Shown here one piece after another: positions 1-6,397 of a DNA stretch of 23,030 nucleotides. The stretch covers positions 1 to 23,030 of the forward strand of contig CAZYAN010000058.1 in assembly GCA_964645585.1 (NCBI GenBank), written 5' to 3'. Made by a program: the position numbers and the translations under genes. The notes under the pieces are model-generated. The model saw only the letters and a list, made by a program, of their open reading frames with translations, had not been told where the DNA came from and did not search any database. This stretch comes from DATGSL01 sp964645585 (lineage in GTDB: Bacteria > Verrucomicrobiota > Verrucomicrobiia > Opitutales > T3Sed10-336). Each line of letters begins with the position of its first letter. The first letter of the stretch is position 1.

Positions 1-140
1 AGTGCTTGGTGCGTAGGGTTTTGGTGGAGCGAACCCAACCAAAAACCAGAGGCGAAAGACCGGGGACCAAAGACTTCTTTTTCTCTTCTCCTTGCCCTGG
101 GTGCGCTTTGCCGCACAATTTTGCGGATACGAGGTTAAAC

Positions 141-305
141 ATGAACGCGTTCTTAGGTACAGTTCTTCCGCTCCTTCTGGCCATTGGCAGTGTCGTCGTG
201 GTGCTCGCCACTTACTTCCTTTGGTCGCTGCGCCGTTCTTGGGGAAACCCGCCGTATCCGCCGCTAGCAAAAATGCTGCGGGAGTCATGGAAAGAGCGTC
301 CGTAA
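141..305 (+). CDS. Small single-pass membrane protein, 54 aa, function unknown
   Basis: I do not recognise the family. The product has one hydrophobic segment at about residues 4-28 (FLGTVLPLLLAIGSVVVVLA and on), then a basic turn (LRRSW) and a short soluble tail containing 'NPPYPPL'. By the positive-inside rule the tail should be cytoplasmic. I chose the ATG at 141 because GAGGT lies 5 nt upstream at 131-135, a good ribosome-binding site. The frame is open back to position 6, but that upstream part reads as arbitrary sequence. The gene lies about 140 bp before a membrane zinc peptidase on the same strand, so co-expression is possible but not shown. It could be a small accessory or assembly subunit of a membrane complex. 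Confidence 0.5.
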   Translation: MNAFLGTVLPLLLAIGSVVVVLATYFLWSLRRSWGNPPYPPLAKMLRESWKERP

Positions 306-447
306 CCGGCGCAAACGGGGCGGATGGGATCACCAGCATTTGGTCAGGGAAAGCTTTTGGGGCCTGTCCGGCGTTTTCCCGAAACCTGTTCCGGCTTTGG
401 TTGCTATTGACCGCGGCCGATGTATTCTTTCCTTGTTTTTTGAATTT

Positions 448-1149
448 ATGATGACGACCTCCATTTTCGGATTACTGATCCTCACTCCATGGGGCATCGC
501 TGGATTTGCCGTTGTGATGATCTTTGCTCTTTACGCGCAGGCTCGAGTCTCCTCGGCGTATCGGAAAAACAGTCAGATCCGGTCGCGCGGACAGATTACC
601 GGCCGCGAGGCGGCGGAGGCGGTGATGCGCAAGGCGGGGATCCATGATGTCGAGATTGTACCGATTCGTGGACATCTGACCGACCACTACGATCCAATCC
701 GCAAGCGGCTGGCGCTCAGTCACGAAAATTATGTGGGGACGAGCCTTGCCGCGCTCGGCGTCGCGGCGCACGAAGCCGGTCACGCGATTCAGCACAAGGT
801 CGGCTACAAGGCGCTCAAGGCCCGCATGGCGCTCGTGCCGGTGACGATGATCAGCTCGCAGCTGCTGCCGCTTGTGATCCTGGGCGGCTTCTTTTTCCGA
901 ATGACGGGCCTGATCGATCTCGGGATCATCATCTATTTTGTGCTGACCCTTTTTCATCTGGTCACACTGCCGGTTGAGTTCGATGCCAGCCGGCGGGCGC
1001 GCGCGGAGCTGGCCGGTCTCGGAATTATCGATCGCGACGAGGAAGCCGGCGTGAAGGAAACCTTGAACGCCGCCGGCTTGACCTATGTCGCCGCTTTCGT
1101 CGGATCGCTGATGAACCTGATCATGCTGATCATGTTGCGGCGCGATTGA
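448..1149 (+). CDS. Membrane zinc metallopeptidase, YugP-like (Zn_peptidase_2 family)
   Basis: Predicted membrane-embedded neutral zinc peptidase of 233 aa, close to the 225 or so usual for Bacillus YugP. The zinc site is visible as HEAGH at residues 108-112 (HExxH). A downstream 'PVEFDASRRA' motif carries a Glu near residue 177 that is the likely third ligand. Hydrophobic segments lie at about residues 7-30, 127-150, 156-175 and at the C-terminus (residues about 211-230), so the catalytic motif sits next to the membrane. Two ATG codons stand in tandem at 448 and 451. The frame is open from a TTG at 340, but those 36 residues do not look like protein and would exceed the family length. The gene ends 13 bp from the convergent oxidoreductase gene. 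Its substrate is unknown. Confidence 0.85.
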   Translation: MMTTSIFGLLILTPWGIAGFAVVMIFALYAQARVSSAYRKNSQIRSRGQITGREAAEAVMRKAGIHDVEIVPIRGHLTDHYDPIRKRLALSHENYVGTSLAALGVAAHEAGHAIQHKVGYKALKARMALVPVTMISSQLLPLVILGGFFFRMTGLIDLGIIIYFVLTLFHLVTLPVEFDASRRARAELAGLGIIDRDEEAGVKETLNAAGLTYVAAFVGSLMNLIMLIMLRRD

Positions 1150-1162
1150 CGGACGGGCGCTT

Positions 1163-2602
1163 TTACTGCCGAATTCCGAAAACCCGCTGAAGGGCGGCTT
1201 GCGCGGCGAAGGAGCCGCACAAGCCATGCACCCCGCCGCCGGGCGGCGTCGACGCGGAGCAGAGGAAGACATGGGGGAGCGAGGTGCTGTACGGGCAGGC
1301 GCGCGGCGCCGGACGCGTGAACATCTGGCTGAGCGTGTGCGCGCCTCCATTGATGTCGCCGCCGACGTAATTGGGATTGTACGTTTCCATTTCGACCGCG
1401 TTGAACGTATGCCGGTCGAGAATGACGTCGCGAAATCCCGGCGCGAACCGCTCGATTTGGGCTTCGATCTCCTCGGTGCGGTTTACGGTCGAATCGGCCG
1501 GAACATGGCAATACGCCCAGGCGGTGTGCCCGCCCGCCGGGGCCCGAGCCGGGTCGCGGATTGTCGGCTGAGCGAAGATCACAAACGGCTGGTCCGGATG
1601 AAATCCCTTCGTCACAGCAGCCTCGGCCGCCGCGATCTCTTCCAGTGTCCCGCCGAGATGGACTGTGCCTGCTTTGCGGCATTGCGGGTTCTGAAACGGA
1701 ACCGGTTCGCTCAGCGCCCAGTCGACTTTGAAGACACCGGATCCGTAGCGGTAGCGTTCGAGGCTGCGGCGGTAGCTCGATGAAAATTGATCGCCGCAGA
1801 TCGTGAGAAGCTGGCGCGGGGTGAGGTCGAACAGAATCGCACGGGAAGGCGGGATGCCGCGAAGACTTTTGACAAGATAATCCGTCTGGATTTCGCCCCC
1901 AAGGGACCGGTAATAACCGGCGAGCGCGTCGGCGATCCGCTGCGATCCGCCCCGTGCAAACGGCCAGCCTTCGACGTGTGCGAGGGTGCCGAGGACGAGC
2001 CCGAAGGCCGCCGTGCCGGGAGCGTTCAGCGGAAGAAACGAATGGGCGGCCATCCCGGCGAAAAGGGCTCGGGCCGGCGATGTTTGAAACGTTCGGACCG
2101 CGAGCGAATGCGCGGAACGAATCGCGCGGATTCCGAAGGCCGCCGACGCTAGCGGACTTTGGGGCAGCCGGACCGGGCCGAGAAGGTCGCGGGAAACAGA
2201 CGACCAGTTCGCCGCGAGCGGAGCGAACAGATTGTGATACGCGTCGGCGTCTTCGCCGAGATGCGCGGCGGTTTCGGAAAGTGAATTGGAAATCGATGCC
2301 GCGTCACCATCATCGAATGGATGGGCGAGGGCGAAATTTGGCTGGACCCATTCGAGTCCGAACTGATCGAGCGGCATTTGGCGAAACACCTCCGAGGCCG
2401 CGGCAAGCGGATGCACCGCCGAACAGATGTCGTGAATGAATCCGGGCCGCGTCAATTCCGCCGACCGCGTCCCGCCGCCGATCGTCGATTTGCCTTCGAT
2501 GACTTGGGTCGAAAGCCCCGCTTTTTGCAGGACAATTGCAGCCGTCAGCCCATTCGGCCCGCTGCCGACGATTACCGCGTCATACCTGTGGCGCCGACCC
2601 AT
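1163..2602 (-). CDS. FAD-dependent oxidoreductase, phytoene desaturase/PYROXD2-like
   Basis: A 479-aa flavoprotein. The N-terminus has the dinucleotide-binding fold: VIVGSGPNG at residues 10-18 (GxGxxG), with an acidic residue closing the second strand (VIEGKSTIGGGTRS). The C-terminus has the FAD-contacting signature of this family: GGDINGG, then RPAP, PYSTSLP, and 'CSASTPPGGGVHGLCG' near residues 450-465. This pattern is typical of the CrtI-like, PYROXD2-like 'NAD(P)/FAD-dependent oxidoreductase' group, which is often not involved in carotenoid synthesis. No other carotenoid genes are nearby, so I do not assign a substrate. Its start lies 39 nt after the thiD stop on the same strand, which suggests co-transcription. 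It is convergent with the zinc peptidase gene. Confidence 0.85.
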   Translation of the reverse strand: MGRRHRYDAVIVGSGPNGLTAAIVLQKAGLSTQVIEGKSTIGGGTRSAELTRPGFIHDICSAVHPLAAASEVFRQMPLDQFGLEWVQPNFALAHPFDDGDAASISNSLSETAAHLGEDADAYHNLFAPLAANWSSVSRDLLGPVRLPQSPLASAAFGIRAIRSAHSLAVRTFQTSPARALFAGMAAHSFLPLNAPGTAAFGLVLGTLAHVEGWPFARGGSQRIADALAGYYRSLGGEIQTDYLVKSLRGIPPSRAILFDLTPRQLLTICGDQFSSSYRRSLERYRYGSGVFKVDWALSEPVPFQNPQCRKAGTVHLGGTLEEIAAAEAAVTKGFHPDQPFVIFAQPTIRDPARAPAGGHTAWAYCHVPADSTVNRTEEIEAQIERFAPGFRDVILDRHTFNAVEMETYNPNYVGGDINGGAHTLSQMFTRPAPRACPYSTSLPHVFLCSASTPPGGGVHGLCGSFAAQAALQRVFGIRQ

Positions 2603-2641
2603 TCGATATCGATTCGCATTCGGTTTTTAAGTCGCGCGGTT

Positions 2642-3463
2642 TCATCGCTGCATCGGCGGAAAATGGTTGATAAATCGCCGCGGTTCTCGACAGAGCGGCA
2701 GCGCGTTCGCCATGCCGTTTCGCAGGTACTCGCGCGCGCCGGCAACGGCGCGGGAAAGATCCGCGCCTTGGGCGATCTGGGCCGCGATGGCGGCCGACAG
2801 TGTGCAACCGCTTCCATGTGTATCAACTTTGTTAATACGATTGCTGTCGAATACCTCAACGGTCCCGTCTTTGGCTGCAAGGACGTCTCTGACCTCGTCG
2901 CCCCGCAGATGTCCGCCCTTAAGAAGAACCGCGCAGCCGAGCGACGTGCTCATTTCTTTCGCCGCTTCGATCATCTCCTCCTTTCGTTCAACGGAGCGAT
3001 CGAGAAGGATGGCTGCTTCATCCAAATTCGGCGTGACGACTCGCGCGAGCGGCAGAAGTTCTTCGCGGAGTACTTCAATGGCATCCGGCTTGAGCAAGAC
3101 GGCCCCGCTCGTCGCCACCATCACCGGGTCGACCACCGCCGGAAGGTTCGGGCGGTCGCGAAGGAACGCGGCGACTTCCCGAATGAGTTCGGCGGAGAAC
3201 AGCATGCCGGTTTTTACCGCTCCGAGGGAGAAGAACCGGCCGATCTGGAGCATCTGTTCCCGGAGGAACGCGGGATCGCACGGCATCACGTCGGTAACGG
3301 AATCCGGATTTTGTGCGGTCAGGCAGGTGATGGCGCTGGTTCCAAAAACACCCAGCGCGGCAAACGTCCGCAAATCGGCCTGGATACCGGCCCCGCCGCC
3401 GCTGTCGGAACCGGCAATGGTGAGAGATACAGGAGTGGATCGATCGGGTTGCATGCTCGACAT
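2642..3463 (-). CDS. thiD: Hydroxymethylpyrimidine/phosphomethylpyrimidine kinase
   Basis: ThiD phosphorylates 4-amino-5-hydroxymethyl-2-methylpyrimidine and then its monophosphate to give HMP-PP for thiamine synthesis or salvage. Family signatures are clear: the N-terminal 'GSDSGGGAGIQAD' substrate-binding motif, 'TAQNPDSV', 'DPVMVATSG', 'LLKGGH', and the C-terminal 'DTHGSGCTLSAAIAA' anion-hole motif of ribokinase-like kinases. From the ATG at 3463 the protein is 273 aa, the normal size; a second in-frame ATG lies at 3454. A more upstream ATG at 3505 is rejected because it falls inside the stem of a perfect inverted repeat (3498-3524). The gene lies between dusB upstream and the FAD oxidoreductase downstream on the same strand. 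No other thiamine genes and no TPP riboswitch are visible. Confidence 0.93.
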   Translation of the reverse strand: MSSMQPDRSTPVSLTIAGSDSGGGAGIQADLRTFAALGVFGTSAITCLTAQNPDSVTDVMPCDPAFLREQMLQIGRFFSLGAVKTGMLFSAELIREVAAFLRDRPNLPAVVDPVMVATSGAVLLKPDAIEVLREELLPLARVVTPNLDEAAILLDRSVERKEEMIEAAKEMSTSLGCAVLLKGGHLRGDEVRDVLAAKDGTVEVFDSNRINKVDTHGSGCTLSAAIAAQIAQGADLSRAVAGAREYLRNGMANALPLCREPRRFINHFPPMQR

Positions 3464-3497
3464 TCTCAGGTTGGAGTAACCGCGACAAGCCACACGA

Positions 3498-3524
3498 CGC
3501 GACATTAAACCTTGTAATGTCGCG
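3498..3524. repeat. Perfect inverted repeat (10-bp stem, 7-nt loop) between dusB and thiD
   Basis: The arm CGCGACATTA at 3498-3507 is exactly complementary to TAATGTCGCG at 3515-3524, with a 7-nt loop. It lies 13 nt past the dusB stop codon and about 35 nt before the preferred thiD start. No U-tract follows the stem on the minus strand, so it is not a classical intrinsic terminator. It may be a processing or stabilising hairpin, or a binding site for a dimeric protein. Confidence 0.6.
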
Positions 3525-3536
3525 CACTTTGCCGCG

Positions 3537-4634
3537 TTACCAGACGTCGATCGGGCCTTTCGGCACGGGGATCGCCATCGACTCGGCGGCTTCCGGGAGG
3601 AAGGAGGGCGTCATCGGCGCCGGACGGTATTGCGGGAGCAGCTCGCCGTCGTCGGCGAGGAAGCGCTGCCGCCAGTTGCGATAGGCGTCGAGGATTTCGT
3701 GAAACTCAGCTTTGCTCGAAAACGTGGACGCGAGCCGGTTGAAGAATTTGCTGGGACCGAAGCGGGTCGAGTAACGCTTCGCCACGCGGCGGAACATCCG
3801 GCAGCCGCGGGCCTCGCCAAAGAAGTCGATCATCAGGTCGAGGTGCCGGCACATGACCCGGATGCGCTCGTCGAACGATGGCTCCGGGAGGATTTCGCCT
3901 GTTTGCAGATAGTGCTCGGTTTGTTGGAAAATCCATGGGTTGTAAAACGCGCCGCGTCCGATGCTGACTCCCGCGCAGCCGGTTTCCTCGAACATGACCC
4001 GCGCCGCTTCGGGAGTCGTCACGTCGCCGTTGCCGATGACGGGAATCGAGTCGACGGCTTCGACGACGGCCCGGATGCCCGCGAGTTTGACCCGTCCCGA
4101 AAAGCCCTGTTCGCGCGTCCGCCCATGGACGAAAATCGCTGAGACGCCGGCGTCTTCGAGCGCGCGGGCGAGGTCGGGCGCTGTGATGTTGCCGTCGTCC
4201 CACCCGAGCCGCATTTTGGCGGTAACCGGAATTTGCACGGCTTCCACCATGCCTCGGATCAGCGCCGCGGTTTTGTCGAGCTCGGTCATCATCGCCGATC
4301 CGCCTCCGACTTTGCAGACCTTCCGGACCGGACAACCCATATTGACATCGATCGCCGCGGCGCCCATCGCTTCGACGATCCGCGCCGCTTCTTGCATCTC
4401 CCAGGGAATGGAGCCGAAGAGCTGGATCGCCAGCGGCTGGTCTTTCGGCGAGCAGTGGGCGAGCTTCAACGCCTTGTCGCAGCGTTCGATCAGCGAACGG
4501 GCGTTGACGAGATCGGTTGTGGCGAGGTCGAGTCCGCCGATTTCGCGCAAAGTCAGCCGGAACGGCAGGTTGGTGTAACCGGCCAGCGGCGAGAGGAAAA
4601 GGCGCGAGTTTAACTGGAGATTGCCGAAACGCAT
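3537..4634 (-). CDS. dusB: tRNA-dihydrouridine synthase (DusB-like)
   Basis: An FMN-dependent enzyme that reduces specific uridines of tRNA to dihydrouridine with NADPH. The TIM-barrel signatures are all present: 'LSPLAGYTNLPFR' near the N-terminus, 'QLFGS', 'DVNMGCPVRKVCKVGGGS' with the catalytic Cys at residue 101, 'KMRLGWDD', 'FVHGRTREQGFSG', 'IPVIGNGDV' and 'GVSIGRGAFYNPWIF'. A C-terminal helical tRNA-binding region follows. At 365 aa it is slightly longer than E. coli DusB (321 aa) because of a short Pro-rich tail. The ATG at 4634 gives the expected family N-terminus. Its promoter should lie in the repeat-rich region up to the assembly gap. It is probably the first gene of the dusB-thiD-oxidoreductase run. 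The subtype B assignment is by overall similarity and is less sure than the Dus family. Confidence 0.92.
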   Translation of the reverse strand: MRFGNLQLNSRLFLSPLAGYTNLPFRLTLREIGGLDLATTDLVNARSLIERCDKALKLAHCSPKDQPLAIQLFGSIPWEMQEAARIVEAMGAAAIDVNMGCPVRKVCKVGGGSAMMTELDKTAALIRGMVEAVQIPVTAKMRLGWDDGNITAPDLARALEDAGVSAIFVHGRTREQGFSGRVKLAGIRAVVEAVDSIPVIGNGDVTTPEAARVMFEETGCAGVSIGRGAFYNPWIFQQTEHYLQTGEILPEPSFDERIRVMCRHLDLMIDFFGEARGCRMFRRVAKRYSTRFGPSKFFNRLASTFSSKAEFHEILDAYRNWRQRFLADDGELLPQYRPAPMTPSFLPEAAESMAIPVPKGPIDVW

Positions 4635-4689
4635 GGAAGGTTCACGGTAGGAACGGCGGTCGAGTTTTGACTTAGGAATCTATCACGAA

Positions 4690-4707
4690 ATACGCGGAAT
4701 ACACGGA
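4690..4707. repeat. Tandem 9-bp repeat (ATACGCGGA / ATACACGGA)
   Basis: Two adjacent 9-mers differing at one base stand just upstream of dusB. Short arrays of this 'atacacgga' type are, from memory, common intergenic filler in several Verrucomicrobiota genomes. No function is suggested. Confidence 0.5.
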
Positions 4708-4751
4708 AAGTCGACATTCGTCAGCGGATCGACGAAGCGCGTGTTCTTGTA

Positions 4752-4848
4752 CCTGTAGCGAACCTTCCGCCGATGATTCGACGCCGTCGATGAATGCGTG
4801 GCTTCATCGCTACAGGGGGAGTCGATGAATGCGTGGCTTCATCGCTAC
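4752..4848. repeat. Palindromic tandem repeat, 35-bp unit, running into an assembly gap
   Basis: A 35-bp unit starts at 4786 and again at 4821; the second copy is identical over the 28 bases visible before the N run. Each unit holds an internal inverted repeat, CGATGAA ... TTCATCG (7-bp arms, 8-nt spacer). In addition, CCTGTAGCGA at 4752-4761 is the exact reverse complement of TCGCTACAGG at 4807-4816, so the first unit is enclosed in a larger palindrome. The sequence after the gap (4949 on) begins CGGGGGAG, which matches the end of a unit plus the next base or two. The array therefore probably spans the gap. The CTGTAGCG end resembles dispersed palindromic repeats I recall from Verrucomicrobiota intergenic regions. 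The 367-bp stretch 4635-5001 holds no gene. Confidence 0.75.
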
Positions 4849-4948
4849 NNNNNNNNNNNNNNNNNNNNNNNNNNNNNNNNNNNNNNNNNNNNNNNNNNNN
4901 NNNNNNNNNNNNNNNNNNNNNNNNNNNNNNNNNNNNNNNNNNNNNNNN
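4849..4948. other. Assembly gap (100 N)
   Basis: Exactly 100 unknown bases, the conventional placeholder for a scaffold join of unknown length. It falls inside the 35-bp tandem repeat, which is the likely reason the assembly broke. Any promoter of the following gene may lie within it. Confidence 0.97.
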
Positions 4949-5001
4949 CGGGGGAGTGCCGCGGCTTGCCACGGCCGGGTCGTCTTTCTAGAAACGGCGG
5001 T

Positions 5002-6387
5002 ATGGCAAAGGAAGAACAGCGCGTGGTCGTGCTCAATATCGTTGGACTGACCCACAGGCTGATCGGGGAGAAGACGCCGAACCTGAAGCGGTTTTTCTCG
5101 GAAAAGCAATCAGCGGCGGTTCGCCCGGTGCTGCCGGCTGTCACTTGCACCGCGCAGTCTACTTATTTAACCGGCAAGCTTCCGAGTGAACACGGAATCG
5201 TCGCGAACGGCTGGTACAACCGGGAACTGGCTGAACACCAGTTTTGGAAGCAGTCGAATCATCTCGTCCGGGGATCAAAGCTCTGGGAGGTGCTGCGCGC
5301 GGAGAGACCGGGGTTCACGTGCGCCAAATTATTTTGGTGGTACAATATGTATTCATCGGCCGAATACTCAATCACCCCGCGTCCAATGTATCCGGCTGAC
5401 GGCCGCAAAGTCTTTGACATCTATACCTCGCCGTTTTCGATCCGGTTCGATATTAAACGCGATCTCGGCGAGTTTCCATTTCCGCATTTTTGGGGGCCGA
5501 TGTCCGGGATTGCGTCGTCGCGCTGGATCGCGGAATCGGCGAAATGGATTGAGGAGAAATACCGGCCGTCGCTGTCGCTGGTCTATTTGCCGCATCTCGA
5601 TTACAACATGCAGCGTCTTGGACTGGACCTGCCGAAGCTCGGCGACGATTTGGCGGCGATTGACGAAGTCGCCGGCGGGTTGATCGATTTCTTCGAAAAG
5701 CGCGGCTGCCGCGTGGTCGTTCTGTCGGAATACGGCATCACTTCGGTCGACCGGCCGGTCCACTTGAACCGTCTTTTCCGGAAGAAAGGCTGGATCACGG
5801 TGAAGGACGAGCTTGGACGGGAAATTCTCGATCTTGGGGCGAGCCGCGCCTTCGCGATTGCCGATCACCAGGTGGCGCACGTGTATATCAACGATTGTAC
5901 GATTCGGGAAGAAGTTGCCGAGGTTTTGCGTGGTGTGGAGGGCGTCGAGCACGTGTTTGGCGAGACGGAGAAGAAGGATCACGGGCTCGACCATGAGCGC
6001 GCGGGGGATCTGGTGGTATTTTCGGACGCGCGGAGCTGGTTCACCTATTACTATTGGGAGGACGATGCGGTCGCTCCCGATTTCGCGCGCTGCGTCGACA
6101 TCCACCGGAAGCCCGGTTTCGACCCGGTCGAGCTGTTTATCGATCCGGCGCTGCAGGCGCCGAAGTTGCAGGCGGCGTATCGGCTTTTGAAAAAGAAGCT
6201 CGGCTTCCGGATGCTGATGGACCTGATCCCGCTTGACGCGACGCTGGTGAAAGGCTCGCACGGGCGCCGTCCGGAAGAGAAGGACGACTGGCCGGTCTTG
6301 GCGGGCGATTTTTCCGATCTCTCCGGCGACCTGGACGCGTCGGATGTATTCGAAAAGCTGTTGCAATTCTGCCGGGGCGCCGGGTAG
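5002..6387 (+). CDS. Alkaline phosphatase superfamily protein (nucleotide pyrophosphatase/phosphodiesterase-like)
   Basis: A 461-aa member of the type I phosphodiesterase/nucleotide pyrophosphatase branch. The nucleophile region 'PAVTCTAQSTYLTG' followed by 'LPSEHGIVANGWYN' (residues about 45-73) aligns with the NPP motif, placing the catalytic Thr at residue 48. Later metal-site candidates are 'LPHLDYNMQRLG' (near 197-208), 'VVLSEYGI' (near 238-245) and 'KDHGLDHERAGDLV' (near 329-342). There is no signal peptide, so it is probably cytoplasmic. It resembles the phosphatase-like protein encoded in 'Ebo' clusters (EboF), but no other ebo gene is present. The frame is open upstream through the N run; I use the ATG at 5002 because the family sequence begins there (VVVLNIVGL). 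It is followed after 10 nt by a secreted-protein gene on the same strand. The substrate is unknown. Confidence 0.75.
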   Translation: MAKEEQRVVVLNIVGLTHRLIGEKTPNLKRFFSEKQSAAVRPVLPAVTCTAQSTYLTGKLPSEHGIVANGWYNRELAEHQFWKQSNHLVRGSKLWEVLRAERPGFTCAKLFWWYNMYSSAEYSITPRPMYPADGRKVFDIYTSPFSIRFDIKRDLGEFPFPHFWGPMSGIASSRWIAESAKWIEEKYRPSLSLVYLPHLDYNMQRLGLDLPKLGDDLAAIDEVAGGLIDFFEKRGCRVVVLSEYGITSVDRPVHLNRLFRKKGWITVKDELGREILDLGASRAFAIADHQVAHVYINDCTIREEVAEVLRGVEGVEHVFGETEKKDHGLDHERAGDLVVFSDARSWFTYYYWEDDAVAPDFARCVDIHRKPGFDPVELFIDPALQAPKLQAAYRLLKKKLGFRMLMDLIPLDATLVKGSHGRRPEEKDDWPVLAGDFSDLSGDLDASDVFEKLLQFCRGAG

Positions 6388-6397
6388 GAATCGCCGT

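Noticed and set aside
16..47. Imperfect hairpin (GGGTTTTGGT with ACCAAAAACC) at the left edge
   Set aside because: It needs a bulge and the context is cut off by the window edge, so a terminator cannot be supported.
2321..3508. 395-codon plus-strand frame opposite thiD
   Set aside because: ThiD motifs are unambiguous on the minus strand; the plus-strand product has no recognisable motif.
3463..3536. CTGAGA just upstream of thiD on the minus strand, as in TPP riboswitches
   Set aside because: Only this hexamer is present. The leader is about 70 nt, and the second conserved half of the TPP aptamer and its helices are missing.
4786..4848. CRISPR array
   Set aside because: The 35-bp copies are directly contiguous with no spacers, and no cas gene is in the window.
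4798..5001. Longer N-terminus for the phosphatase gene, read through the N run
   Set aside because: The frame is open only because of unknown bases and the repeat; the family sequence starts at the ATG at 5002.
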